Both the position numbers and the translations under genes were made by a program. Shown piece by piece: positions 1 to 8,584 of a stretch of 36,707 nucleotides of DNA (position 1 is its first letter; each line of letters begins with the position of its first letter). Location of the stretch: NCBI GenBank assembly GCA_028288285.1, contig JAQBNZ010000075.1, forward strand, positions 1 through 36,707. The letters are read 5' to 3'. Source of the stretch: Mucilaginibacter sp. GTDB taxonomy: Bacteria; Bacteroidota; Bacteroidia; Sphingobacteriales; Sphingobacteriaceae. The notes below the pieces were generated by a model that searched no databases, had not been told where the DNA came from, and saw only the letters and a program-made list of their open reading frames with translations.

Positions 1-266
1 ACGATAAAGAAACTATTGAGCAGGCTGAAATAAAAATTAAATACGAGAGTTACTTTATAAAAGAAATGGAAATTGTTGATCGCATGAAAAAAATGGAGGA
101 TAAAGAAATTAATCCCGAATTTGATTATAGTCAACTTGTATCACTTTCAAAAGAAGCCCGTGAAAAATTGAAACGAATAAAACCGAGAACTTTAGGTCAG
201 GCATCTCGAATTTCAGGCGTATCGCCGTCGGATGTATCAGTTTTAATGGTTCATGTATCAAGATAA
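1..266 (+). CDS. mnmG: tRNA uridine-5-carboxymethylaminomethyl modification enzyme MnmG (GidA), C-terminal fragment
   Basis: The reading frame is open from the left edge (first full codon at base 3) and stops at 264-266, so only the last 87 residues are visible. The text [24 protein letters not shown] is typed here in two parts: [10 protein letters not shown], then [10 protein letters not shown]; it is followed by IPxxFDY-like and [36 protein letters not shown] positions. This is the hallmark C-terminal helical domain of MnmG, which binds MnmE and helps place tRNA. With MnmE, MnmG makes the cmnm5 modification at wobble U34 using FAD. The FAD domain lies outside the window. An internal ATG at 66 is not the real start. 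Nothing unusual is seen in the fragment. Confidence 0.95.
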   Translation, partial: DKETIEQAEIKIKYESYFIKEMEIVDRMKKMEDKEINPEFDYSQLVSLSKEAREKLKRIKPRTLGQASRISGVSPSDVSVLMVHVSR

Positions 267-381
267 CTTATAAATCATTGCAAATCAGATGATTATAAAC
301 CTTTAATTATAAGACATTTTTTTAGATTTTTAATATCCCAGTTCATAAAAACATAAAAGTCGCTTGTAGGGCAAAAAAAAC

Positions 382-2028
382 ATGTTAAATCCAAAGTCTG
401 CTTTTTTTTACAAAATTTCATCTCTTTTTTTCGTGGTTTTGGTGCTTTGTGGTTGCGCAGCAATGCAAAGACCTACCGGAGGGCCCCGCGACCTCACTCC
501 TCCAAAATTACTAAAGGCAACGCCCGAAAACATGACCCGTCATTTCGCGGAAAAAAGTATCCGGTTAGATTTTGATGAATTTTACAAATTGCAGAACCAG
601 TACCAGGAGATAACCATAAGCCCGGCGATGGAAAAACAGCCCGAATACAAGATCAGCAAGAAAAGCTTAATTATAAACTTTAAGGATACGCTTTTAAAAA
701 ACACAACCTATGTGATCAATTTTGGAAAAGCAATTGCTGATATAAATGAAAGTAACGTAATGAAAAACTTTACTTACGTTTTTTCGACCGGTAGTCACAT
801 CGACTCATTAAGTATTTCTGGGTCGGTGGTTAATAGCACCACCCAGGAAAAAGAAAAAGATGCAACGGTTATGCTTTTCCCAATTAAACAGGACTCTCTC
901 CTATTTGGTAAAAAGAAACCTACCATTTACGCCACAACAGATTCATCAGGAAATTTTTCATTGAACAATCTGCGGGAAGATACTTATCGAATTTACGCGC
1001 TAAAAGAAGCAAGCCCTGATAAAATATACAACAACGATGAAGAATTAATAGGCTTCCTTAAAAAACCTATTAAAGTAGATAAAGATACATCGGGCGTTCA
1101 ATTAAAATTATTCAAACAGGTTCCTGAGAAATTCAGATTAGTATCACAAAGACGGTTTGACCCGGATGGTAAAATAACCATGGTTTTTAACAAGCCCCTT
1201 GTTAAACCATCAGTAAAAATATTATACCCGCCAGCATTAGACAATCAAAAGATTGCGAACTTTAACAAGACGAAAGATACGGCCCAGTTATATTTACGAA
1301 ATATGGATTTCGACTCTCTGCGGGTAGCCCTGTTTGATAATAATAAACCATTAGATAGTGTAAACTATTTAAAAGGCCGTAAAGAAAATTTTACACGCAC
1401 CATCAGCTTCAAGTATAATCTTAACCGGGATAATAAATTAAGGCCTAATAGTAACCTTGCAATTACAGCCAACTTCCCTATTGAAAGTTTTAATTCATCT
1501 CTTATAAGTTTAAAAGAAGATTCTGTTGAGCTTAGTAATCTTGTTGTAGAAAAAGATACTTCAAACAATAAAACGCTTCTATTAATAAATAGGTACCGCC
1601 CCAACAGCAAGTATGAACTGCTTTTAAACGAAGGGGCTATTACTGACATTTACGGTGATAAAAATAAACGCACAGGTATAAAGTTCCAGGGCGATAGACC
1701 CGAGAATTATAGCGTACTAACTTTAAAGGTTAAAGTACCGGATAATACCAAAAGTTATATAGTTGAAATATTAAACGATCAGAAAACTGTCCTTCGTAGC
1801 GATGTAGTAACCAAAAATACAACATTAGTGTACAGGAACTATTTAACCGGTAAATACACCTTCAGGGTAATATATGATGAGAACCGCAATGGGTTATGGG
1901 ATAGCGGTAAAGTTAAACTAAAAACCTATCCGGAAAATATATGGATTAGCGAAAAAGAGATAAGCTTAAGGCCAAACTGGGATGCTGAAGAAACGCTGGA
2001 TATACCAAAAGAAACCCTTAATCTTTAA
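382..2028 (+). CDS. Ig-like (Big_5) domain lipoprotein
   Basis: A 548-residue predicted lipoprotein. A hydrophobic signal segment ends in a lipobox-like L-C-G-C with the acceptor Cys at residue 25. The next stretch, PTGGPRDLTPPKLLKATPEN, opens the Bacteroidota SbsA/Big_5 Ig-like domain (about residues 38-135, ending in YVFSTG). A carboxypeptidase-regulatory-like or prealbumin-like beta domain is likely at about 145-215 (SGSVVNSTT through YRIYALKEA). The remainder looks beta-rich and ends with an acidic DENRNGLWDSGK loop. It probably sits on the periplasmic face of the inner or outer membrane. The molecular role is unknown. The ATG at 382 lies 115 bp past mnmG. The last 11 bases overlap the convergent gene on the other strand. 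Confidence 0.85.
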   Translation: MLNPKSAFFYKISSLFFVVLVLCGCAAMQRPTGGPRDLTPPKLLKATPENMTRHFAEKSIRLDFDEFYKLQNQYQEITISPAMEKQPEYKISKKSLIINFKDTLLKNTTYVINFGKAIADINESNVMKNFTYVFSTGSHIDSLSISGSVVNSTTQEKEKDATVMLFPIKQDSLLFGKKKPTIYATTDSSGNFSLNNLREDTYRIYALKEASPDKIYNNDEELIGFLKKPIKVDKDTSGVQLKLFKQVPEKFRLVSQRRFDPDGKITMVFNKPLVKPSVKILYPPALDNQKIANFNKTKDTAQLYLRNMDFDSLRVALFDNNKPLDSVNYLKGRKENFTRTISFKYNLNRDNKLRPNSNLAITANFPIESFNSSLISLKEDSVELSNLVVEKDTSNNKTLLLINRYRPNSKYELLLNEGAITDIYGDKNKRTGIKFQGDRPENYSVLTLKVKVPDNTKSYIVEILNDQKTVLRSDVVTKNTTLVYRNYLTGKYTFRVIYDENRNGLWDSGKVKLKTYPENIWISEKEISLRPNWDAEETLDIPKETLNL

Positions 2029-2530
2029 ACCATCCGGAATACATAATATAATTTTGTGGTAGTTTATTTAATAAAGCCTTTTGCTCATCAGTTAAAGGCT
2101 TTATTTTTTTAGCAGGTGTACCAGCGTACAAGTAGCCAGATTCGCAAATGGTTTTTTCCAGTACTACAGAACCGGCTCCTATAATAACATACTCTTCCAC
2201 CACGGCATCATCCATTACAATGGCACCCATACCTATCAAAACATTATCATGCAGCGTACAGCCATGTACAATAGCATTGTGCCCAATTGATACATTATTA
2301 CCAATATTAGTTGGCGCTTTTAAATAAGTGGCGTGTATAACAGCCCCATCCTGAATGTTACTATTGTTACCTATCTTAATATAATGGACATCTCCCCTAA
2401 TTACTGCGTTAAACCATACGGAGCAATTATCCCCCATTACAACATCGCCAACAATAGTTGCATTTTCGGCAATAAAACAATCGTTCCCCCATACGGGTGA
2501 TTTATCTTTTACAGGTAGTATAACTGGCAT
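2018..2530 (-). CDS. Gamma-carbonic anhydrase-like hexapeptide protein (YrdA/PaaY family)
   Basis: A 170-residue left-handed beta-helix protein built of hexapeptide repeats (for example IGNNSNIQDGAVIHA and IGHNAIVHG). The three His of the family's metal site are visible at about residues 66, 84 and 89. Length and motif spacing fit the YrdA/CaiE/PaaY group, trimeric zinc or iron proteins related to gamma-carbonic anhydrase, whose true substrate is often uncertain. It ends in a Tyr/Trp-containing tail (YIMYSGWFKD). The gene starts with ATG at 2530, diverges from tRNA-Gly, and its 3' end overlaps the Ig-like lipoprotein gene by 11 bases. Whether it hydrates CO2 cannot be read from sequence. Confidence 0.88.
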   Translation of the reverse strand: MPVILPVKDKSPVWGNDCFIAENATIVGDVVMGDNCSVWFNAVIRGDVHYIKIGNNSNIQDGAVIHATYLKAPTNIGNNVSIGHNAIVHGCTLHDNVLIGMGAIVMDDAVVEEYVIIGAGSVVLEKTICESGYLYAGTPAKKIKPLTDEQKALLNKLPQNYIMYSGWFKD

Positions 2531-2541
2531 GATTTCAATTA

Positions 2542-2570
2542 TTGATTCAGTAATTTATTTATTATGTTTG
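2542..2570 (+). promoter_or_regulatory. Predicted Bacteroidota-type promoter for tRNA-Gly
   Basis: TATGTTTG at 2563-2570 matches the TAnnTTTG -7 consensus exactly. A TTG at 2542-2544 lies 18 bp upstream, slightly shorter than the usual 19-21. The expected start would be a few bases before the tRNA at 2583. The location, in the 52-bp gap between the divergent hexapeptide gene and the tRNA, supports the call. Confidence 0.5.
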
Positions 2571-2582
2571 ATTACAAATTTA

Positions 2583-2655
2583 GCGGAAATAGCTCAGCTG
2601 GTAGAGCATCAGTTTCCCAAACTGAAGGCCGCGGGTTCGAATCCCGTTTTCCGCT
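2583..2655 (+). tRNA. tRNA-Gly (anticodon CCC)
   Basis: A complete cloverleaf can be drawn. The acceptor stem is GCGGAAA (2583-2589) with TTTCCGC (2648-2654). The D arm is GCTCAGCTGGTAGAGC. The anticodon stem TCAGT/ACTGA encloses the loop TTCCCAA, giving anticodon CCC, which reads GGG glycine codons. The T arm is GCGGG-TTCGAAT-CCCGT. The discriminator is T2655 and the CCA end is not encoded. The gene is 73 nt. It ends at the base directly before the stop codon of the convergent nadB gene. Confidence 0.96.
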
Positions 2656-4248
2656 CTAAAAAACGGTATCCTCCAAAACCTCCTGATGCTTCGGATAATC
2701 TGTTGTATAGTGTAATCCTCTGCTCTCGTGCCTTGCCATTGCAGATTTTACTACGAGATATGATACCTGTATTAAATTACGTAATTCGCAAAGCTTTACA
2801 GATAACTTAGTTTGTTTATAAAACGACTCGGTTTCCTCATGTAATAAACCCAATCTGCGCATGGCCCTTTCTAAACGGAAATCTGAACGTACTATTCCAA
2901 CATAATCATTCATCAATTTCTGCATTTCGCGGATATTGTGTGTTACCAGGATATCCTCATTTGACAGCTTAACACCATGCTCGTCCCAGTCTGGTATATG
3001 AGCAGGTATTTCAAAGTTTTTAAAGCTTATAATAGCATCCTCATATATTCTGTGAGCAAATACCAAAGCTTCTAATAATGAGTTGGATGCCAGCCTATTA
3101 GCTCCGTGCAAGCCAGTTGATGAACATTCACCACAGGCATATAAACGTTGTATAGATGATCTGCCGCTATGATCAACCAATACACCGCCACACATATAAT
3201 GACACGCAGGTGCAACGGGTATCATATCACGGGTCATATCTAATCCTATATCCAAACACTTCGCATATATATTAGGAAAATGTTCCAGCATGTCATGTTT
3301 GTTCTTATGCCGTACATCAAGGTAAACAAAATCCTCCCCCGATTTTTTTATTTCGGCATCAATTGCACGGGCAACAATATCACGTGGCGCAAGTGAACCA
3401 CGCTCATCATACTCATGCATAAATTCTTCTCCATTAGTACGCTTAAGTACCCCTCCAAAACCACGCACCGCTTCTGATATAAGAAACGAAGGATATTCAC
3501 CAGGATTATATAATGCTGTTGGATGGAACTGTATAAATTCCATATTGCGCACTTTACCTTTTGCCCTATAAACCATTGCAACACCATCACCGGTAGCAAT
3601 AGTAGGGTTTGTAGTTACTGAATAAATATGACCGGCACCACCTGATGCCATAACCGTTACCTTTGATAATATCTTTTCAACTTGATTATTCTCTGTGTTA
3701 AAAGCATAAATACCATAACAGTTAATATTAGTGGTTGATTTACTTACAAATTCACCTAAATGGTGCTGGGTTATTAAATCAACTGCAAAGTAATGAGTTA
3801 AAATTTCAATGTTAGGCTCACGATGAATCTCTTCCAGTAATGATCTTTCAATTTCAAAGCCGGTTATATCTTTATAATGTAATACCCTAAATTCTGAATG
3901 GCCACCTTCTTTTGCCAAATCATAAATACCTTCATGTGTCTTGTCAAAGTTGGTTCCATAATCAATTATTTCACTAATACGATCCGGACCTTCTTTAACA
4001 ACTGCCTCAACAACTTCTTTATCACAGAGGCCATCTCCTGCTATCAAGGTATCATTTATGTGTTTTTCAAAGGAATCTTCTTTTTTATCAACAACTACAG
4101 CAACACCGCCTTGAGCATACTTAGTGTTGCTTTCATCTTCGTTTGCTTTTGTAACTATCAGTACCTTACCATGCTTTGCGGCTTTTAATGCAAAGCTTAA
4201 CCCGGCAATACCTGATCCTACTACGAGAAAATCAACAGTTTTAGTCAT
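2656..4248 (-). CDS. nadB: L-aspartate oxidase NadB
   Basis: A 530-residue flavoprotein of the succinate dehydrogenase/fumarate reductase flavoprotein family. It oxidises L-aspartate to iminoaspartate, the first step of de novo NAD synthesis. The N-terminal Rossmann FAD motif is VVGSGIAGLSFALKAA (about residues 9-24). The conserved GGHSEFRVLHYKD segment, the GGAGHIY segment, the HPTALYNPGE region and the C-terminal HGANRLASNSLLEALVF FAD-binding segment are all present. Length matches the family (about 520-540). It diverges from nadA, which uses its product, across a 408-bp AT-rich region with a palindrome. The ATG at 4248 places the glycine-rich FAD motif close to the N terminus, as expected. 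No nadC is in this window. Confidence 0.96.
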   Translation of the reverse strand: MTKTVDFLVVGSGIAGLSFALKAAKHGKVLIVTKANEDESNTKYAQGGVAVVVDKKEDSFEKHINDTLIAGDGLCDKEVVEAVVKEGPDRISEIIDYGTNFDKTHEGIYDLAKEGGHSEFRVLHYKDITGFEIERSLLEEIHREPNIEILTHYFAVDLITQHHLGEFVSKSTTNINCYGIYAFNTENNQVEKILSKVTVMASGGAGHIYSVTTNPTIATGDGVAMVYRAKGKVRNMEFIQFHPTALYNPGEYPSFLISEAVRGFGGVLKRTNGEEFMHEYDERGSLAPRDIVARAIDAEIKKSGEDFVYLDVRHKNKHDMLEHFPNIYAKCLDIGLDMTRDMIPVAPACHYMCGGVLVDHSGRSSIQRLYACGECSSTGLHGANRLASNSLLEALVFAHRIYEDAIISFKNFEIPAHIPDWDEHGVKLSNEDILVTHNIREMQKLMNDYVGIVRSDFRLERAMRRLGLLHEETESFYKQTKLSVKLCELRNLIQVSYLVVKSAMARHESRGLHYTTDYPKHQEVLEDTVF

Positions 4249-4656
4249 CTTTAGTATATGTATTGTGTAAAATTAGGCTTAATGTTAATAACAGCCCTAA
4301 AACATGTTAACTTTGTGTAAGTAAAATTCTAATAAATAAACAGAATGTGAATAAGTCTGAATTTCACCTTTTTTACTTTTACTTTTGAGCTTTTTGTAAG
4401 ACTAATTACCGACGAAATTAACATTTTATTAAGCAGTAAATTATTAACAAATAACTTTATTAATAAAAATGTTGTTTGTTATACTAATCTTAAAATCAGT
4501 AAAATAAAATCTAAAATGTTGTTTATAAATGTTAATAAAATATTAAAAACAACTATTTAGCTAAATAGTATCACAACTTTTAAACATAACTAACACCTTA
4601 ATAACAATAGTTTTATTTATATATATAAAAAGAGTTATTATTAATTGATTTGTTGA
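4249..4656. other. AT-rich divergent nadB/nadA control region
   Basis: A 408-bp stretch without a credible ORF, far richer in A+T than its flanks. It must hold the promoters of both nadB (minus) and nadA (plus). Visible structures are a perfect 18-bp palindrome (4552-4569) and a 12-bp direct repeat AAAATGTTGTTT at 4466-4477 and 4513-4524. A TAACTTTG at 4308-4315 fits the -7 consensus on the plus strand but has no partner -33 box. I could not place either promoter with confidence. Confidence 0.6.
4552..4569. promoter_or_regulatory. 18-bp perfect palindrome, candidate NAD operator
   Basis: ACTATTTAGCTAAATAGT is identical to its own reverse complement. It lies 87 bp upstream of the nadA ATG and about 300 bp from the nadB start, in the shared control region. 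Even-spaced perfect palindromes of this size are typical of dimeric repressor sites. No regulator gene is adjacent, so the identity of the binder (for example an NrtR- or NiaR-type NAD repressor) is inference only. Confidence 0.45.
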
Positions 4657-5649
4657 ATGGATATCTTTGAAGAAATAAAAGTGAAAGGTTTTGTTGACGA
4701 ATACATTGATCCGTCACTTGATCTTTTTGCCGAAATAGAAAAACTTAAAAAGGAAAAAAATGCTGTTATACTGGCACACTATTACCAGGAAGGAGATATA
4801 CAGGATATTGCCGATTATATTGGCGATAGCCTTGGCTTATCTCAGCAAGCAGCTAAAACAGACGCGGATATTATTGTTTTTGCCGGTGTACATTTCATGG
4901 CCGAAACAGCTAAAATTTTATCTCCAAACAAGAAAGTTCTGCTACCGGATTTAAAAGCAGGTTGCTCTTTAGCAGATAGCTGTCCACCGCATTTGTTTAA
5001 AAAGTTTAAAGAGAATTATCCTGATCACCTGGTTATCACTTATGTGAATTGTACGGCAGAATTAAAAGCTTTAAGTGATATAGTTTGTACATCAAGCAAT
5101 GCAGTGCAGATAGTGGAAAGTTTGCCAAAAGAGCAGAAGATAATTTTTGGGCCGGATAGAAACTTAGGTGCCTGGGTAGCCAAAAAAACAGGACGTGATT
5201 TGGTGTTATGGAATGGTGCATGTATGGTGCATGAAATTTTCAGTCGTGAAAAAATTACAAAGCTGAAAGAACGCCACCCTAATGCTAAAATACTGGCACA
5301 CCCTGAATGTGAGGAAGTTATATTACAGATGGCAGATTATATAGGATCTACCACCGGTATATTAAAATATGCTACTAATAGCCCTGATAAGGAATTTATT
5401 GTAGCAACTGAATCTGGCATAATGCACCAGATGCAGAAAGATAACCCTGATAAAACCTTTATAGCTGCACCGCCAAATAATACCTGTGCATGTAATGATT
5501 GCCCGCACATGAAAAGAAATACATTGGAAAAATTATACCTGTGTTTAAAAAATGAAATGCCCGAAATAGAAGTGCCTATGCACATAATTGAAAAAGCAGT
5601 AAAACCTATTGAAAGGATGCTGGAGATATCAGCAAGTTTAGGGCTGTAA
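4657..5649 (+). CDS. nadA: Quinolinate synthase NadA
   Basis: A 330-residue quinolinate synthase. It condenses iminoaspartate (from NadB) with dihydroxyacetone phosphate, using a [4Fe-4S] cluster held by three Cys. Likely ligands are C103 (AGCSLADS), C189 ([10 protein letters not shown]) and one Cys in the CACNDCPHM segment, probably C282. The active-site segments [20 protein letters not shown] and [10 protein letters not shown] are intact, and length suits the family (about 300-350). The ATG at 4657 gives a normal N terminus. It diverges from nadB, so both early steps of NAD synthesis can be controlled together. The gene is followed 83 bp later by thiL on the same strand. Confidence 0.97.
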   Translation: MDIFEEIKVKGFVDEYIDPSLDLFAEIEKLKKEKNAVILAHYYQEGDIQDIADYIGDSLGLSQQAAKTDADIIVFAGVHFMAETAKILSPNKKVLLPDLKAGCSLADSCPPHLFKKFKENYPDHLVITYVNCTAELKALSDIVCTSSNAVQIVESLPKEQKIIFGPDRNLGAWVAKKTGRDLVLWNGACMVHEIFSREKITKLKERHPNAKILAHPECEEVILQMADYIGSTTGILKYATNSPDKEFIVATESGIMHQMQKDNPDKTFIAAPPNNTCACNDCPHMKRNTLEKLYLCLKNEMPEIEVPMHIIEKAVKPIERMLEISASLGL

Positions 5650-5679
5650 CAATAGTAATTTATTAAAAAGATATTATAA

Positions 5680-5721
5680 TAATTACACCGTAAGATACAT
5701 CATTATTTACCAGTGTAATTA
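5680..5721. repeat. Short inverted repeat before thiL
   Basis: TAATTACAC (5680-5688) and GTGTAATTA (5713-5721) are perfect 9-bp inverted arms around a 24-bp spacer, 12 bp before the thiL start. It could form a weak RNA hairpin or be a protein site. It does not resemble a TPP riboswitch. The call rests on symmetry alone. Confidence 0.3.
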
Positions 5722-5732
5722 AAAAGACAACT

Positions 5733-6779
5733 ATGTTTGAGAACGAAGAAAAAACCAATATTGAAAAATTGGGTGAGTTTGGCTTAATAAACCATCTTAC
5801 TAAAAATATAAAACTTACCCAAAAAAGCAGTATCAAAGGTGTTGGAGATGATGCTGCCGTATTAGATTTTGAAGGGAAGAAAACCCTGGTATCAACCGAT
5901 ATGCTGCTGGAAGGAATTCATTTTGATTTGGCCTACACTCCGTTAAAACATTTAGGATACAAAGCGGTACAGGTTAATTTGAGTGATATTTATGCCATGA
6001 ATGGTACAGCTACCCAGGTAACGGTTTCTATTGGTATGAGTAGTAAATTTCCGTTAGAGGCTATTGAAGAATTGTACGAAGGAATTTACCTGGCTTGTGC
6101 CAATTACAATGTAGATTTAATAGGCGGAGATACTTCGGCATCAAGACAAGGATTAGTTATAAGTGTAACATCTATAGGCTATGCTGATGAAAAGGATATA
6201 GTTTATCGTAATGGTGCCGAAGAAGGAGATTTGATATGTGTATCGGGAGATTTGGGTGGTGCTTATACAGGTTTGCAATTATTGGAACGGGAGAAATTGG
6301 TTTATATAGAAAATCCTAACATTCAGCCCGATCTGGAAGGTAAGGATTACATTGTAGAGCGCCAGTTAAAACCGGAGGCACGTAAAGATATTATAGATCT
6401 GCTACAGGATATGCAGGTTAAACCAACAGCCATGATAGATGTATCTGACGGTTTAGCTTCAGAACTTTTACACATATGCAAGCAAAGTAATAAAGGCTGT
6501 AAGTTGTATGAGGAAAAGATACCTATTGACCCAATGACCTATGAAACGGCCCGTGAATTTAACCTTGACCCTACTGTTTGTGCCCTAAGTGGCGGCGAAG
6601 ATTACGAACTATTGTTTACCGTTAAACAAGCTGATTACGATAAAATAAAATTTAAGCTCGATTTTACAATTATTGGCTATATAACAGAGCCTAATGCCGG
6701 CTGTAATTTGATAACAAAATCAGGCAATATGCATGAGCTAAAGGCGCAGGGTTGGAATGCGTTTAAAGCAGGTGAGTAA
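5733..6779 (+). CDS. thiL: Thiamine-monophosphate kinase ThiL
   Basis: A 348-residue member of the PurM/ThiL ATPase family that phosphorylates thiamine monophosphate to thiamine diphosphate. The N-terminal GVGDDAAVL metal/ATP motif, the VSTDMLLEGIHFDL segment, VNLSDIYAMNGTA, the GGDTS loop and the late DVSDGLASEL and SGGEDYELLF motifs are all present in order. The length is usual (about 320-350). The ATG at 5733 follows nadA by 83 bp. No other thiamine gene is in the window, and no TPP riboswitch is seen upstream. The gene converges on rmuC, with a REP-like palindrome between them. Confidence 0.95.
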   Translation: MFENEEKTNIEKLGEFGLINHLTKNIKLTQKSSIKGVGDDAAVLDFEGKKTLVSTDMLLEGIHFDLAYTPLKHLGYKAVQVNLSDIYAMNGTATQVTVSIGMSSKFPLEAIEELYEGIYLACANYNVDLIGGDTSASRQGLVISVTSIGYADEKDIVYRNGAEEGDLICVSGDLGGAYTGLQLLEREKLVYIENPNIQPDLEGKDYIVERQLKPEARKDIIDLLQDMQVKPTAMIDVSDGLASELLHICKQSNKGCKLYEEKIPIDPMTYETAREFNLDPTVCALSGGEDYELLFTVKQADYDKIKFKLDFTIIGYITEPNAGCNLITKSGNMHELKAQGWNAFKAGE

Positions 6780-6806
6780 AAAAGAATATATAAAATATAT
6801 AGTTAT

Positions 6807-6900
6807 GTCATTGCGAGGAGCGCAGCGACGTGGCAATCTCGTAGTATGCAAAGCGGTCATGCATTGGCGAGGAGATTGCCACGCTATCGCTAGCAAAGAC
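6807..6900 (+). repeat. REP-like 94-bp imperfect palindrome, copy 1
   Basis: The element starts GTCATTGCGAGGAGCGCAGC and ends in a degenerate inverted copy (ATTGCCACGCTATCGC then TAGCAAAGAC). The arms pair imperfectly and enclose an asymmetric core containing TATGCAAAGCGGTCATGC. A second copy at 30434-30526 is in the opposite orientation, judged by this core. Both lie between convergent genes; here thiL ends at 6779 and rmuC ends at 6908. A spurious ORF runs through it. Confidence 0.85.
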
Positions 6901-6907
6901 ACACTTT

Positions 6908-8278
6908 TTACTCTTCCCCAATATACTTCACATCTATTTGTTTATTAGCTTTAGCTCCTAACTTCTTAATTTTTTCGGCGGTGATAGTTAAATTACCCCG
7001 GCCATCGGTTAGTTTATTAATGGCTTTATCATAACTGTCCTGGCTTTGTTTAATGTTTTTACCGATGCCTTCCATATCACCAACAAAGCCAACAAACTTA
7101 TCATACATTTCGCCGCTTAAACGGGCAATTTCAAACACGTTGCGGTTTTGACATTCCTGTTTCCAAATACTGGCTATGGTACGGAGGGTGGCTAATAAGG
7201 TACTCGGACTAACAATTACCACACGCTTATCCCAAGCATCACTAAACAAATCGGCATCCAATTGTACGGCAAAACTAAAAGACGATTCTATAGGCACAAA
7301 AAGCAATACAAAATCGGGAGAATTTACCTGGTACAGGTCGTGGTAGTTTTTGGATGATAAACCCTGTACATGGTTACGGATAGATTCAACATGCCCTTTT
7401 GAAAACAATTTGCGTTCGTCTTCCGTCTCACAGTTAACTAACCTCTCGTAAGCCACCAGGGACACCTTAGAATCAATTATTAAATGTTTTTCATCGGGTA
7501 GGTCAATAATTACATCGGGTTGCAGGCGGCCACCTTCAATGCCATTCAGGCTGGCTTGTATGCGGTACTCCCTGTCGCGTACCAGACCAGATCGTTCTAA
7601 AACTTTTTCAAGTATCACCTCGCCCCAGTTACCCTGCTTTTTATTGTCGCCTTTTAAGGCTTTGGTTAAGTTTGATGCTTCGGTACTTATCAGTTTATTT
7701 AAGTCCATCAGTTGGGTAATAACTCCTTTAAGGGTATTACGCTCTGCGGCCTCCATATTGTAAACCTTATCCACTTTCTCTTCAAAAGCTTTTATGTTTT
7801 CTTTTAGTGGATTGAGTATGGTATCAATACTGAGCTTGTTTACATCTGTAAATTCTTTTGATTTTTCTTTCAGCAGCCTTTCGGCAACATTTTCAAATTC
7901 CCGTTGAAAATGTAGGCGGGTTTGCTCTATCTCTGTTTTTTGCTCCGTAAGCTTTTCCTGTTGAGCTTTAAAATAAGAACGCGATGATTCTAAAGATTGA
8001 TTTACCTGGGCAAGTTGGGTACGCTCATATAAAAGTTCATCCAGTAAACGGGCTTGCTCATCCTTAAGCAGCTTGGTTATGTTTTCCTTTTCGCTAAGCA
8101 AGTTGCCGGCTTTTTCTTCAGCCTTAGCTAAAGAAATTTTTAGCGAATCATTTTCGGTTTTTAATAAAGAGAACTCATCCGCAGAAATACCTGAAACAGC
8201 CGGGCGTTTTAAAAATATAAATAAGGCAATAACCAGCACAAAAATACTGGCAACAAGTAATATAATAGTAACATTCAT
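6908..8278 (-). CDS. rmuC: DNA recombination protein RmuC
   Basis: A 456-residue RmuC-family protein. It begins with a single transmembrane helix (about residues 4-22: IILLVASIFVLVIALFIFL). A long charged region of predicted coiled coil follows (about 35-150, rich in K, E, Q and L heptads). The conserved RmuC domain has ALKGDNKKQGNWGEVILEKVLE, LQPDVIIDLPD, the nuclease-like IIDSKVSLVAYE segment and VVIVSPSTLLATLRTIASIW. The domain has a restriction-endonuclease-like fold. In E. coli it limits inversions at short inverted repeats. It appears to be a single-gene unit, converging with thiL. The ATG at 8278 is right because it gives the membrane anchor. Confidence 0.95.
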   Translation of the reverse strand: MNVTIILLVASIFVLVIALFIFLKRPAVSGISADEFSLLKTENDSLKISLAKAEEKAGNLLSEKENITKLLKDEQARLLDELLYERTQLAQVNQSLESSRSYFKAQQEKLTEQKTEIEQTRLHFQREFENVAERLLKEKSKEFTDVNKLSIDTILNPLKENIKAFEEKVDKVYNMEAAERNTLKGVITQLMDLNKLISTEASNLTKALKGDNKKQGNWGEVILEKVLERSGLVRDREYRIQASLNGIEGGRLQPDVIIDLPDEKHLIIDSKVSLVAYERLVNCETEDERKLFSKGHVESIRNHVQGLSSKNYHDLYQVNSPDFVLLFVPIESSFSFAVQLDADLFSDAWDKRVVIVSPSTLLATLRTIASIWKQECQNRNVFEIARLSGEMYDKFVGFVGDMEGIGKNIKQSQDSYDKAINKLTDGRGNLTITAEKIKKLGAKANKQIDVKYIGEE

Positions 8279-8342
8279 TTGATAAAAATATTAGCAAAAC
8301 GAATGTAGCGAATTTTAAATTACTAATAAAATAAAGTGATAT

Positions 8343-8579
8343 TTAGGGATTATTCTTCAACGTATCTTTTGGTGCGTTTGTAGTACCAGATCCGTTTCCA
8401 CTCGTATCTTTTCCACCGGTTTCAACGGGTGTGGTTGTTAGAGCGGCACTATCGGTAGGCCCCTCATTACCCACATGTGTCTGGCCGGAATCTGCCTTGT
8501 TGCTTTCTTTTTTATTGCCCTTGCATGCTGCAAACGAAATGGATAAAAATGAAAATAAATATATGATTAGCTTTTTCAT
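8343..8579 (-). CDS. Small Ser/Thr/Gly-rich lipoprotein (paralogue B)
   Basis: A 78-residue predicted lipoprotein, MKKLIIYLFSFLSISFAAC then a Lys-rich, low-complexity tail of Ser, Thr, Gly, Asn and Pro. Lipobox F-A-A-C places the acylated Cys at residue 19. It is a close structural paralogue of the gene at 8585-8833: both share the order ACKG, K-rich, ADSGxTxVGNxG, D-S/T, A-rich and a DTxKxNP end. Only five bases separate the two genes, so this is a tandem duplication in one transcript. No known domain is seen and function is unknown. The tail is probably unstructured in the periplasm. Confidence 0.75.
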   Translation of the reverse strand: MKKLIIYLFSFLSISFAACKGNKKESNKADSGQTHVGNEGPTDSAALTTTPVETGGKDTSGNGSGTTNAPKDTLKNNP

Positions 8580-8584
8580 GATGA

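Noticed and set aside
2529-2810. 93-residue plus-strand ORF
   Set aside because: It runs through the tRNA and the antisense of nadB; no independent evidence.
4308-4315. TAACTTTG in the nadB/nadA gap as the nadA promoter
   Set aside because: It matches the -7 box but has no TTG at a suitable distance and lies 340 bp from nadA.
5650-5732. TPP riboswitch before thiL
   Set aside because: The conserved CTGAGA and ACC-type helices are absent; only a weak 9-bp inverted repeat is seen.
6757-6948. 63-residue plus-strand ORF with MSLRGAQRRGN-like text
   Set aside because: It is the read-through of a REP-like palindrome between thiL and rmuC; this type of text is a well-known false ORF.
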